In this document: positions 1 through 10,962 of the stretch, one piece after another
Layout: the number at the start of each line of letters is the position of its first letter
Position numbering within the stretch: position 1 is the first letter of the stretch
NCBI GenBank assembly: GCA_037951105.1
Contig: JBAMJV010002034.1
Location: forward strand, 1 to 64,000
Reading direction: 5' to 3'
Length of the DNA: 64,000 nt
From: Echinarachnius parma
Taxonomy: Eukaryota > Echinodermata > Echinoidea > Clypeasteroida > Echinarachniidae
Made by a program: the position numbers and the translations under genes
The notes under the pieces: model-generated
Database searches by the model: none
What the model was told of the DNA's origin: nothing
Seen by the model: the letters and a program-made list of their open reading frames with translations, nothing else

Positions 1-570
1 CCCTCATTGTCATAATTGGCCCCTCTCTTTGCGCCCAAATCTTACATCGACCCTGTCTACCCCACAAACATATAAATTAACAGTGGTAATTTATGGTTTG
101 TAGCATCCAGAATCCCCATGTAGAATAGTATTGTTGTTGGAGTTGAGATTGATAATTCTATTTTATCGAATCGTGTATCGATATTCCAATTATCTCTGTG
201 TAAGTGTTATGGCTGTACATTTCATCTCCTGAAGAATCGTATTAAAACATTTTTTTATGATTTTAGATGGTTTTATTTTCTGCGATGACAAAGTAAGACG
301 TTTTTTGTTTTGACAAAGCGGCTATATACTCGGTAATAATACATGTGAAATATATTGTATTGATTAAAATTAAGCAAACAATCATACAAAATTGAAACAA
401 AATAACGTTATTTAGCAATTCTAACTAATTAATTATTATAATGTTCAATCGTATTTTCTTTTAATGACTACAGCAGTTTGTTTGCTTATAATGTGCACTC
501 GTTGTTTAGGGATTTTATGGGGAAAATCACTAATTGTCTGTTTTATTGGTTTGTTTTTCTACATATGCAG
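1..570. other. Non-coding AT-rich stretch ending in a splice acceptor
   Basis: No open frame or recognisable repeat is visible here. The last bases form a plausible 3' splice site: a T-rich tract at about 541-562 followed by CAG at 568-570. I read this stretch as the end of an intron whose upstream exon lies outside the window. Confidence 0.5.
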
Positions 571-1361
571 GTGAACCGAACGACGAGAACCATTTGCCCA
601 TGACCACCGAGACGGCGCCCCACTATACCAGAATCGACAGATTTCGCCCACGCATCATCAAGGCTTTTGTGAATCTTTGAAACTGTGAATGTATACAACA
701 TTTGCCCGAAGCTATCGGAGCGACGAACAGTAAGGACACCATACCAACTCAGAGTCAGACCCTTACTTGAACCGGAGTGTATTTGCTGGACTTCGTCTCA
801 CACCTTGTAGCGATTATCAACTGCACCGGGAAACAGGACAACTACTACAACCATGTTTACCCGAATATACAAAGCTCGCCCACTCCTCATCAAGGAATTG
901 TGAATCTTTGAAACTGTGAATGTTTACAACATTTGCGCGAAGCTATTAGAGCGACGAACCGTGAGCAGACAACGACCACGCGTCTCCATACATTCCTCAG
1001 AGACCTATGATACTCGCCCACACAACTTCACGGAACTGTAATTATATACGACCCGACCGCAGGTTACAATCAAAGCGGTTTGCATTAATTAATTTGAGTG
1101 ATTTTTCGTTGGATCTTAAGTTTGGAAACGCGATGTTGGAGCTCCTTGCACGCACCTGAATCGTGCACAAGTTCGTCCACACGTTTTAAAGGAATCCTAA
1201 ATATTTAACTGAATATTATATGAATCAACAAGACTGCTTACCGAAATGACAGACTTTAAGTTGGAACACTCGACGTGACAGGACGAACTATCTCGCTTGT
1301 CCTCCTATTTTCACTAATGTGTGACTCTGCTTGATTGACTTTATTTAATGTGCTTTCAAAG
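571..1361 (+). other. Probable 5' leader exon of the SxIP-protein gene, with upstream ORFs
   Basis: This stretch lies between the acceptor at 570 and the start codon at 1362. A short open frame covers 573-680; it contains an ATG at 601 that would give a 26-residue peptide, so it is either an upstream ORF or the end of another coding exon. A second upstream ATG at 1246 gives a 10-codon ORF ending in TGA at 1276-1278. The stretch also contains a tandem duplication (641-730 and 872-960). Exon status is inferred from the splice site and continuity with the coding exon; no transcript evidence is available. Confidence 0.45.
641..960 (+). repeat. Tandem duplication in the 5' leader
   Basis: Bases 641-730 and 872-960 are near-copies, sharing the sequence around GTGAATCTTTGAAACTGTGA and the following 40 or so bases. 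A third, shorter and weaker copy seems to begin at about 1013 (CTCGCCCAC...). The unit is not a known transposon to me and has no inverted ends, so it looks like a local duplication within the leader exon. Confidence 0.8.
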
Positions 1362-4300
1362 ATGGCGGACCTCAAGCTTAAACACGCGTTGTGGCAGCAT
1401 GAACACAACAACAGGGGTGGGAAGATCCCGGTGAGACGACCAAAGAGAAGTGCAGATTCTGATTGGACAACCGATGCGAGTTCTCTCCCTGAGATCCCTG
1501 AAAACTTGGTCATCGGAAGGCCACCTCCAAACACGAGATCGAAGATTCCGCAAGCATCTTCGCCTCGTGATACCAATGGACAAAATCAAGCTCGTACAGA
1601 ACTGTTTTATGCTAATAAGCACGCCATTCCCTATCAGCATGAAGGAGAACAGGGACAAATTGAGAGCAAAGCGAGTCCTGCATCTGGAGCGCAGTTGCCT
1701 GGTGTCCAGGCACAGTTGCAACACGAAAGTCAGAGAAATCCTGCGCCTCGACAACAGTTGTCTGGTTATCAGGGGCAGATTCAACAATCAGCTAACATTC
1801 AAAGACAACCCCTTAACACTGGGCGTGATGGGAACCAGGGTAGTCCTGTGTCACAATCCGCGCAATTACCAGGTATCCAGAGGCAAACGTACTTGGCAAC
1901 TAATCATCAAAGGCAGGGACCAGTCCAACAACCAACTAATCAACAAAGACAAAGACATATACAGCAACCAACTAATCATCAGAGGCAGGGACAAGAACAG
2001 CAACCTACTAATCATCAAAGACAACCCCTGCACCAGCAGAGCCGAAGCATTCCTGTTCCTCGCACGCAGTTGTCAAGTTTCCAGGGTCAGATGCATCAAG
2101 GATCTCCCCAACAGAGGCAGTCTGTCCCAAACGCTTCACCAGTGAATCGAAGCCCGCTTACACACCAGGGCCAGATTTATCAAGCATCTACCCAACAGAG
2201 TCACTCTCTTCCAAATGCTTCACCTGTGAATCAGGGTCCGCAGCAACATCAGCGTCACCCAGCTGCAGGACACAGTGTCACGTACGCCGGAAGTGAACCG
2301 GAGAAGAAAGTGCTTCAGAGACAGATGATACCTTCCGCCAGCACCCTTTTGCATAGTCAGTACTATTCAGCTAGTCCTCCACGGACTTCCCCAAGGAGTT
2401 CGTACCACCCATCTGAACGTGAACAACATGAAAGATTTGACAGGTCCCTGACACAGAGACAGTCGCCTGCAACGGAAGCAACACAGAGACAGTTTCCTGC
2501 TGTACAAGGGTTTCCCGCTACTCAAGGGCCGACCCCTTCGTCTGAGAGGCAAGGGCAAGGGCGCGTTTCCCAAACAGCTCCTATTTTCACTGATCAACGC
2601 AGCTCCCCTCATCAGTACCAGCAACGCCATCCTGAGTACGGTCACTATCGGAGCCAAGAGAGAATACCTACCGGAGGGCTCTCTGAGGGACAAAGTGGGG
2701 AGCATAATACACTCATGTACGGTTCGGCACCTTCATTGCCGCGTCAGATACATGTCGCGCAACGAACGCAAGTCCCGCAACTTTCGCAAATACCTCTTCA
2801 TCATCATGGAAATGGTCACAGGACACAAAGTCCCCAACTATCCCAGTCCCCATCACATCACGGACGCCATGGGCTTGGTATAGAAGGTTCACAACGTCCA
2901 CAACACCCTTCGCACCACGGCAACGGTCACGGCCTTGAAGCAATGCAAATGAGACTGCAGTACGCAAATAACCAAGTCGGAATGCAGCATAGTGTGGCAC
3001 CTCCAAATGTTCAAATGCCGCAAAGCAGAATAGAAACTGATATGGGACTGAAATCGCGCATACCAATAAGCAATACCCTTCCGCAGTATCCACATCCGCC
3101 AGAAGGGTATGGTCGTGCACAAGAGCATCCGAGGCTGACGGTTTCCACTGCAAACTCTTCTAGCGAAGACGGGTCAACTACTAAGAGTGAAATTCTGATG
3201 AGGACAGACGAGGACCTGGTGCATCTGAAAATCGAGCGAGATCGTCTGATCCACGACTTGAGCGACATGCTGATCGACCAAAGCCGAGCGGATTCGTTGC
3301 TGGAATCGAGCGAGGGTCTTCTCGGTGGATCTGACGGCTCCGATTCCGAGTGCGACGAGTCGTGGTCGACGGACGACAACTCTCAGTCGTCGTACGAAGG
3401 CGGCACGATGGACATGGCGACACAGTGCTCTCTTAACGACGAGGACGGGTCGTGCACCGATGTATCGGAACTCGATGCCGCAGAGTCAACTTTGTTCGAT
3501 GATTTCTCCATCGAGGATTGCAATATTTCCTCACCCACACGAGTTAAACGAAGGTCGCTGCATTCGGGTGATTTCGGCACGGAAGAGGGCAATGCTACGT
3601 CACCTAAACACGCTAAAAGAAGATCGCGACATTCGGGTGACTTCAGCACGGAAGAGAGCAATGTTACGTCACCCAAACACGCTAAAAGAAGATCGCGACA
3701 TTCGGGTGACTTCAGCACGGAGGAAGGCAATATTACATCCCCCAAACAAGCTAAAAGGCGTTCACGACATTCAGGTGATTTCTCAAAGGAAGAATGCAAT
3801 ATTACAACGAGCATACAAGTCCAGACTAATTCATGCCTTCCTGAATCCTACCAATCTTCTAACATTGCAGAGGAAAACGCACATGTCAAACGAGAAGGGG
3901 ATGAACCGGAAGGGAATCCTGGGAAGTACCGGAGGGTTTCATCTTGTGATTCGTCACACAGAGATGCGTCTATACAATCTACTGGAAGGCCAGTAGGTGA
4001 AACCGAAGCTCCTGATGACATGGACGAAAAAGAACATGAACAAGTTTTTACCGGCATGGATTCTCCCGAGCAGCCATCACGTGTAGAACTTTCATTCGTG
4101 CCTAGCAAACGTGAAACTGAACTTTCTGAGCATAGGGGTGAAAGAAAAACTGAAGCAGTTCATAATGGGTTGGACTCCCATGAATTGGCACCACGCGAAC
4201 CTCATACAGACATTCATGTTGAGAGTAAAAATACAAACAATGTGCCATTGCAAGTGAAGCAGTCTATTGATTTTACACCGATTCCTAGGCCAGAAGCAAC

Positions 4301-7300
4301 CGCTGAAGAAAGGACTGATATCTTAAGTTACCTTGCTCAGGAAATGAACGTTAGCTATTCTTCGGATTCACTAGATGAAAGGAATAACGAGAGTTATCAA
4401 GGCGAACAGCTTTCGAATGTGAGCAGAGTAGATCCTGAGCCCCAATTTGTGACTGAGAATATAAGCCAAGTCCACGCAGAGATGAAAATAGTTGACATGG
4501 ATCTCTCACGTATAGCGTCCAAAAGTGACTCCACCACTATGCCCGCTGATGATTCAGTGAATAATCCAGTAAAAACACGAGTTGGAGTCCACTCGGGCAA
4601 TGAAGATAACATCGATCTGGAAGATACACTGGTGGGGAATATTTCGGAAGTCATACCCAGCGATGAGGAGGTAGTGTCATCCCGGAAGCACTCACCTGAC
4701 AAAGAGGGTAAACGGAAAGACTTGAGCATCGAAGAGGTCTTATTTCCGGGTGTCCAAAATGGGTTGAAGACCAACGACGTTGCAAGTAGTTCGTCTATTG
4801 AACAACATGAAATGTTTCACCCCCATTCACAGCAACCTTTACGCAGCCCTAAAGATTTGCATCAGGATGATATGGTTGAAACCCGTGACGTAGACAATAA
4901 CCGAGCGAACACGGAAATCAACAAAGATTGTGATGGCACAACCGTAGATCTCCTTCCAGATGTAAGCGGGCTCTCCCAAGATACATCTTCAGAATATCAT
5001 ACCGCGTTTGAATCTCAACTAGCGGTTGATCAATCGAACGGGTTCTACAGTTTTGATGTAAACGATGAGGACGATATTCACGATCTTGGCGGAGAACTTG
5101 ATACGACGGTCGTTCCTCATAAAAACCCTCCTCCCGCGTCTTCAGATCAATCAGATTACTCCAGTTTGTATGGAAGTAATGACGAATTCATCAATCAGTG
5201 CTTGTTTGGAGAAGGTCAACAAACTTCACCAGTAGCGTCTGCAGATCAGAGATTGGATGTGGTCGACTCCCACTCGAATGACGAACAGCAAGTTGGTTTA
5301 TCAATAGGACCAGAACAGTCTGAGTTCGTTCTTAGTGGGAGAAGCAATACATTCATAATAGACTCTGAGGAAAAGGCAGAGGAAGAACATAAAGAAACCA
5401 AATCTCGGATACCAGCACCAAAAACAACATATGCCAAAAGCAGAAGTAAACCAGATAATCATCAATCCGAATCAGTTCCCCCTCCAGCAGTTCATAACAA
5501 GAGCGAACGTGAAGGGGATTCGACCGTAGTCACAGGCGAGAAGGTTGCATACGAGGTCAGTTTAAATCGTCAAGCCTCAGACCCCAGTGAAGCCAATCTG
5601 GTGAAGAATGCTGTCCCAAAGGAAAATGTGTCTGGGAAGAAGCAAGCAACTTACGATGGTTCTAAGTCCCGTCTTCCGCAACCGAGAAGCAAAATTGCAG
5701 TAAGAAAACCAGCTGCAGTAAAAGCAAGATCAAATGGAAATGAATTTAAACAGAGTAAAATGGCAGTGCTGGAAAAGAAATCTAGCAATAAATCAATTTC
5801 TCATGAAATTCCTGAAACTGCCGAAGCTATAACTGTTGCCATCGAGTTGCCTAATGGAAACATAAAAAACAACGCACTTGATCCGCTGCACAAAAAGGAA
5901 ATCAAACAAGAACGGTCGGATACTAAGAAATTGCCTCAAAGACCTGTTACTGAAGACCAGGTAGTAAAGGAAGTCCAGCCCAAAACGGAAGCAGTTCGGA
6001 AGGCCGGAATTCCGGTTTTTAAATCTAAGATGCGAAGCCCCCGTCAAATCATCACACCTTCCCCAAGAAATACTAAAACGGGTGCGCCTCAGGGAGACAT
6101 GAAGCCTGGTCATGGTGAAACGTCAGATAAGACCAACTTACCAGCTAAGGGATCCGACGATGAAGTAACTGATTCCAAAGATAACCAAGAAGAAACCTCA
6201 TCTTACCTGGACACTATTGAATCTCTACTCAGAAATGAGAATGTTCGACAGCAGTCCAATATTCCTGTTAGTAAGCCCAACGATGAATCACCACGTTCTC
6301 GTAACGGTTACAAAACAGAACATGTGGAAACCGATGCAATAAACGATCAACCACATGATAATTATGCCCATGAAGATGTGGTTAACTTCAACTCGTCTGG
6401 TACAAAGGAGGCTTGTACCGAATTCGAAGATGAAGAATCGGGAGAGGAAAATGGAGAAGGGAGGAGACAAAAGTCTAGAATTCCTGCCATGCGGACAATG
6501 ATCTCTAGAAGTGTTGACCCGGAATTAGAAACAGAAGTGTCCACTGAAGGACATTCTGTACCAACTATTGAACTCATTCGCCCAGCTGAAAACGTCAAAG
6601 ACACATGCGGTGATACATCAGGATCTTCTGACAGAGAGTTTCTAGAACTTGAAGCTGAGCTCCATATCTCAGAGTCAGATGAAGATTCCCGTGTCAGTGG
6701 TGCGCAGAGTGAAAACGCACGCAGATGGCACAAGGAGCAACAGGAATCTCGCAATGTCTCGAAAGCTGATGAAGAGCCGATGCGAAAATCACGTATACCC
6801 CTACCAAGATCGAAGGGCAAGATCAGGCCGTTCACATCAGACTCAGAAAGTTGCGTTTCTGAGAACGAGTACGAAATGAGATCTTTTACTAGAGGCAATT
6901 CGGTGCCCAGGCATAGAACTCAAATGCATACATCAACTCCTAATGATAGCAAGTACTCCAGATCGAATGTGCCAAAGATGTCGCCCATTCACCAAAGCAG
7001 ACATAATGCGTCGGATCAAGAATCACACTATATTATGTCGTCAGGTTACGGGATCCAGCGTCCGAGGGCTCACTCTGTAGGAGAAGTCAAACCGAGGGGG
7101 AATCTTTGGGCGTATTCATCTGAGTTTTCCACGACAGAAATAGAGAATAAATCACAGACTCTGAGGGGAAGTCGCTCAAAAAACACGACCCCTATCGGCA
7201 CACGGAAAGGCGGAAGCTTGAGACGCAGTCCCCTCAAGGCTAAACCCTCGCCTTCCTTCAAATCGCGGGAATGTGCCATCGTGCCGATGTCGGAATGGCA

Positions 7301-8189
7301 TAAGCTGAAGGAGGTCCTATCATCAGGAGACCATTCGAATACAAGCACCCCGTGTCCTTCTTCTCCAAGGGGCTATGGCAGTTTGAGTAGGAGATCCTCC
7401 GAAGAGTTCTCCGACTTCTCTTTCACCCCGACCGTGAGGTCTCCCGTCACGTCACCCAAACGAGAGAAGAAGAAGAAAAAGCCGAAACAGAGCCGAGAAG
7501 TTACGAACATGTCCATACCGATCGCGAGGTCTCCTGCGTCATCGCCTCAGCGACGACCAAAGAAACAGAACAAGCCGCGGTGGAGGATCGACGGCCGCGT
7601 ACCGAATCAACTAAAGGAGAAATACTCCCCGGGAAGCGGAGAGGATGATATCAGTAGGTACCCAACGGAAGAGGAAATAGTAAGACAGCGTAAACTAGGT
7701 GGAACATCTGGTGTGTTTTACTCCAATGAAGACCTTTCCGTATCCAGTTCCAGGAGGGCTTATAGAGATGAGATCAGCAAACTAGAAATAAGAGGAGCTA
7801 GTGGTAGGTCCGAACCTCTCCTGAACATCCCCAGAGACTTTGAAGTGGTGGTGGTAAAAGATAATGGTAGCGTCAAGCATCCCAAAGACCACCCTAGGCA
7901 ATCGGAAGGTGATGCTGATCTTCCAGAGCTTGGAGAAGGTCTCTCTGAACACGCTAACGCGGAGCTATCATCCGCTGCTGATGAGGATGTATCGGAGTTC
8001 GCTAGACCGGACATCAGGGCGGATGCAAAGAGAAAGTCATGGAAGAAACGACTATCCCTCAAAAAGAAGAAGCATCCCACCGAGCAGAAGGCTGATCAAG
8101 ACTCCAAGGATGGAGAGGGCGAGAAGAAAAAGAAGAAAGGGAAGAGGAGGTGGAAGTGGTTGCGATGGCTCACCTTGCGTAAGAAGTAG
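1362..8189 (+). CDS. Giant intronless SxIP-motif protein, probable microtubule plus-end (EB1) binding protein
   Basis: One uninterrupted frame of 2,275 codons. I start it at the ATG at 1362, which has a strong Kozak context (A at -3, G at +4); the frame extends only nine codons further up, to a TGA at 1332. No enzyme domain is visible. Residues about 100-340 are Gln/Pro/Ser-rich with QQPTNHQRQ-type repeats. Residues 723-816 hold four 23-residue repeats with core KRRSRHSGDF. SxIP motifs, the short EB1-binding signal of plus-end tracking proteins, lie at residues 60 (SKIP), 565, 1348, 1705 and 1810 (SRIP) and 1632 (SNIP), with a variant SRLP at 1436. Most sit in basic, Ser/Pro-rich surroundings, as the known signal requires. 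The segment around ECAIVPMSEWHKLKEVL (about residue 1970) looks more ordered. The C-terminus is extremely basic and ends KRRWKWLRWLTLRKK, a possible microtubule- or membrane-binding tail. I do not recognise an orthologue; the EB1 role is inferred from the motifs only. A GT donor-like GTAAGA lies seven bases before the stop codon, so a spliced isoform with another C-terminus is possible. Confidence 0.88.
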   Translation: MADLKLKHALWQHEHNNRGGKIPVRRPKRSADSDWTTDASSLPEIPENLVIGRPPPNTRSKIPQASSPRDTNGQNQARTELFYANKHAIPYQHEGEQGQIESKASPASGAQLPGVQAQLQHESQRNPAPRQQLSGYQGQIQQSANIQRQPLNTGRDGNQGSPVSQSAQLPGIQRQTYLATNHQRQGPVQQPTNQQRQRHIQQPTNHQRQGQEQQPTNHQRQPLHQQSRSIPVPRTQLSSFQGQMHQGSPQQRQSVPNASPVNRSPLTHQGQIYQASTQQSHSLPNASPVNQGPQQHQRHPAAGHSVTYAGSEPEKKVLQRQMIPSASTLLHSQYYSASPPRTSPRSSYHPSEREQHERFDRSLTQRQSPATEATQRQFPAVQGFPATQGPTPSSERQGQGRVSQTAPIFTDQRSSPHQYQQRHPEYGHYRSQERIPTGGLSEGQSGEHNTLMYGSAPSLPRQIHVAQRTQVPQLSQIPLHHHGNGHRTQSPQLSQSPSHHGRHGLGIEGSQRPQHPSHHGNGHGLEAMQMRLQYANNQVGMQHSVAPPNVQMPQSRIETDMGLKSRIPISNTLPQYPHPPEGYGRAQEHPRLTVSTANSSSEDGSTTKSEILMRTDEDLVHLKIERDRLIHDLSDMLIDQSRADSLLESSEGLLGGSDGSDSECDESWSTDDNSQSSYEGGTMDMATQCSLNDEDGSCTDVSELDAAESTLFDDFSIEDCNISSPTRVKRRSLHSGDFGTEEGNATSPKHAKRRSRHSGDFSTEESNVTSPKHAKRRSRHSGDFSTEEGNITSPKQAKRRSRHSGDFSKEECNITTSIQVQTNSCLPESYQSSNIAEENAHVKREGDEPEGNPGKYRRVSSCDSSHRDASIQSTGRPVGETEAPDDMDEKEHEQVFTGMDSPEQPSRVELSFVPSKRETELSEHRGERKTEAVHNGLDSHELAPREPHTDIHVESKNTNNVPLQVKQSIDFTPIPRPEATAEERTDILSYLAQEMNVSYSSDSLDERNNESYQGEQLSNVSRVDPEPQFVTENISQVHAEMKIVDMDLSRIASKSDSTTMPADDSVNNPVKTRVGVHSGNEDNIDLEDTLVGNISEVIPSDEEVVSSRKHSPDKEGKRKDLSIEEVLFPGVQNGLKTNDVASSSSIEQHEMFHPHSQQPLRSPKDLHQDDMVETRDVDNNRANTEINKDCDGTTVDLLPDVSGLSQDTSSEYHTAFESQLAVDQSNGFYSFDVNDEDDIHDLGGELDTTVVPHKNPPPASSDQSDYSSLYGSNDEFINQCLFGEGQQTSPVASADQRLDVVDSHSNDEQQVGLSIGPEQSEFVLSGRSNTFIIDSEEKAEEEHKETKSRIPAPKTTYAKSRSKPDNHQSESVPPPAVHNKSEREGDSTVVTGEKVAYEVSLNRQASDPSEANLVKNAVPKENVSGKKQATYDGSKSRLPQPRSKIAVRKPAAVKARSNGNEFKQSKMAVLEKKSSNKSISHEIPETAEAITVAIELPNGNIKNNALDPLHKKEIKQERSDTKKLPQRPVTEDQVVKEVQPKTEAVRKAGIPVFKSKMRSPRQIITPSPRNTKTGAPQGDMKPGHGETSDKTNLPAKGSDDEVTDSKDNQEETSSYLDTIESLLRNENVRQQSNIPVSKPNDESPRSRNGYKTEHVETDAINDQPHDNYAHEDVVNFNSSGTKEACTEFEDEESGEENGEGRRQKSRIPAMRTMISRSVDPELETEVSTEGHSVPTIELIRPAENVKDTCGDTSGSSDREFLELEAELHISESDEDSRVSGAQSENARRWHKEQQESRNVSKADEEPMRKSRIPLPRSKGKIRPFTSDSESCVSENEYEMRSFTRGNSVPRHRTQMHTSTPNDSKYSRSNVPKMSPIHQSRHNASDQESHYIMSSGYGIQRPRAHSVGEVKPRGNLWAYSSEFSTTEIENKSQTLRGSRSKNTTPIGTRKGGSLRRSPLKAKPSPSFKSRECAIVPMSEWHKLKEVLSSGDHSNTSTPCPSSPRGYGSLSRRSSEEFSDFSFTPTVRSPVTSPKREKKKKKPKQSREVTNMSIPIARSPASSPQRRPKKQNKPRWRIDGRVPNQLKEKYSPGSGEDDISRYPTEEEIVRQRKLGGTSGVFYSNEDLSVSSSRRAYRDEISKLEIRGASGRSEPLLNIPRDFEVVVVKDNGSVKHPKDHPRQSEGDADLPELGEGLSEHANAELSSAADEDVSEFARPDIRADAKRKSWKKRLSLKKKKHPTEQKADQDSKDGEGEKKKKKGKRRWKWLRWLTLRKK
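3528..3809 (+). repeat. Four in-frame 69-bp coding repeats
   Basis: The 69-bp unit encodes 23 residues with core KRRSRHSGDFSTEE and is repeated four times without breaking the frame of the SxIP protein. The two middle copies are nearly identical at the DNA level and the outer ones have diverged, as expected from expansion by unequal exchange. Each unit carries a basic patch and several serines. Confidence 0.9.
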
Positions 8190-8600
8190 GCATTTTCAAC
8201 CCCTCAACCATGTCAAGACTCCGAGAAGAAAATGTTACGGTGCTATTACTCTCGTGAAATTACCCATGGTGTGGACAGTGGATATATTGGGGGAGGCTAT
8301 TGGCTTACATAATGTATAACTTGTTTACATCCTACAGTAAAGAAAGTATCTTTCATTACCTTTCTCATGCATGTCGTGTCCACACTGATCCGATCAGGTG
8401 GATCCATCACCTAAATCTGTGCACCAGTTTCTTATATATATCAATGCCGTGGTATCGATACGGTTGGAGACCTGCGTGAACACATTACTCGAGCTTGGGG
8501 TCGGACGCATTATTGTGCGGATGCAGCATTTGTCTCTTACAACTCAATAATTATATACATGTACTCTTTTAAGTGGGACGCAACAAATAAATTGTTCGAG
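8190..8600 (+). other. Probable 3' untranslated region of the SxIP-protein gene
   Basis: Non-coding sequence after the TAG at 8187-8189. An AATAAA hexamer lies at 8586-8591, within a normal distance of the stop, and is the best candidate polyadenylation signal. This end point is a prediction. Confidence 0.5.
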
Positions 8601-10960
8601 TATGTGCTAGAAGTCATAGTATGATTTAGATTTGTCATTTTATGTTTTTTTTTTCTTCGATATATTGAAATTCACGTACCTGTCATTTAGACGAATGTGA
8701 TTAAGATAAAGATATTGGTCTAGTGTGATATTTATAAATTACTATAAAGTTTGTTTATTTATAATGATCTGATAAATATCCGGGTTGTCCCAAAAGAAAT
8801 GGAACGGCATATATATACTTCCCGAATTATTGGGACAGCATGACTGATATGACCGGGTGGGAAATCCTTCACTGAGAAAATTTTTTTTAAACCAAGATCA
8901 CAGATTTTGGTTGGGTGGTTTTCGTTCTAGCTCTCACTTTTTTCTTTTTTTAAATCCCATATCAGGTTTAAAATTTGGCGGATATCAACACAACGTTGGC
9001 CTATTATTTCGCATCTTTGGCATGTCAGAAAATGTACGCGTTTCAACCAATCAGATTTGCGCATTTAGAACACATGGTCTGACTTACAATTAATTGTAAC
9101 TTACAATCGATTGTATCTCTTTCTACAACGGGGCCATAGACTGATAAAGTGAATAATTTATCTGCATTCCTTGGCTAAACCGTATTGTAAATAATGTTCA
9201 TTAAAAATGTGCAAAGATGCCAAATAACAGGCCAAAATTGTGTTGAAATGGGGTCAAATTTGAAACCTGACATTAAGTCACAAAATTTGACCTAGATCAA
9301 AAATTACTCAACTCAAATTGTTGATCGTGGTATAAATTTCCTCAGTAAAAGATTCCACATCTAGTGATTCCAGTCTACCTGTCCCTATTATATGGGAATT
9401 ATGTCGCTATTTATTATTTGAATTTTGGGCCACCATAGAACTCATATTTGTTACAGGAAAAGGGATAATGTTTATTCACATGACGATATCCATTATTACC
9501 ATGTTGATATGTCTCATTCTTGACGGTGCTACTAAAATAGTTTTTATACTTCATACTGTTTGCCTCGAAGAAAACAACAACTACGGACTAGGTATTTCCT
9601 AGTATTTATTTTTAAATATTACATTCACTACTTTATAACGTGAATGTCCTTTTATTAAGTTTAATTAGTTTAATAAGTTTAATTAGTTCGTACATTTAAA
9701 TTATTAATACAATGCTATGTCATTATTATGCAATCTTGTAACGCTAACATACTCAAAACTGATTGCAATTTTAGTTAAATAAACATAAACTTACATTTAA
9801 TAACCTTTGAAGACGCTTAACATACAATTCGGAATTGTAAATAACACATAATGTTTTTGACTGATAGTCAGGAAAATGAAAGAAAAGAAAAGGAAAGGAA
9901 AGTGATTATGCCTTCACCTTTAAATTTTTTTTTTTTTTGGATTTTTAGAATGTTTGCTGCCAGCAATCTACTGAAATCGAGTGAATTAAAGTGATTTAGG
10001 TATACGAGTATATCTAATGTGAATATATATTTATTAGGTATTTTTAAATCATTTGTTAAATCATTTTTTTATCATATACTCCATTTATAGCTGTTTACCC
10101 TTATCCGAAATTATACTCAGTGTGTGTTTATGTATATAATTTTTTTTTTATATGTCATGTGACTACATTTTAAACAACGAAGTTAGCATTTTAATTTGAA
10201 TATAGATTTAAAATGTAATCAGAAATTTATTTTTTGTTGTAACGGGCTGAGATTTGCTTAGAATTGTTTGTTTGTTTGTTTGTTTTTTTTTTTTTTACTG
10301 TTGTGATACTTTGCATATAACTTTAACAGAAACTTTATATTTGTTTGACAATTAGTGTCCGTTTTTTACGAGGTGTTTCTTATAAGACTCAAATGTAATT
10401 TTATTTGTTAAAAGTGTACTATATTTATCCTTTTTTTTCTATAATCATATGGTACTTTGAAGCCAATAATATAAATTTTTGTTGTTGTTATTTTTATTGT
10501 ATTTTGTCTTTGCACATCGCTGGTAACTAGGCACTCTTCAAAACTACCACACGAGTGAAAGCGTACTGAATGTGTAAAATACAGTTTACATTTTAATCTA
10601 TTATATGATTCATTACAATATGTGTGCAGATTACTTATGCAATATTAGGCAGAGGTAGTAGAATTTAACAAAATATGTTTTATGGTGTGTTGGTTTTAGT
10701 TAAATGTATCTTTTATACAGGTACTTGTACATTATAGTTATATACATGTATATATTACGGTTACAATAATCAATCGTTGGCTTGATGGAATTAAAAAGAG
10801 CGCCATCTATCGTATACTTTTTGCCTATCCCATTGCTTGATTTCATTACTTTACACGTTTTTTAAATTTTTACAAATGTTAATATTAGAAAAGAGAACTT
10901 TGAAACCTCCTTTTGTTATCATAGTTCAGTTGAACTTTCGGAAAATTATTGTCAAATTTT
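8600..10960. other. Intergenic, AT-rich, no gene seen
   Basis: No coding region is visible. It holds poly-T runs, a partial copy of a foldback repeat at about 9040-9136 (the fuller copy is at 23979-24163), and at 8780-8840 a GGTTGTCCCAAAAG-like sequence of the kind often found at transposon ends. Nothing else could be named. Confidence 0.5.
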
Positions 10961-10962
10961 AA

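Noticed and set aside
1335-1361. Start of the giant protein at TTG 1335
   Set aside because: Animal genes start at ATG; the ATG at 1362 has a strong Kozak context and the nine codons before it run straight into a stop.
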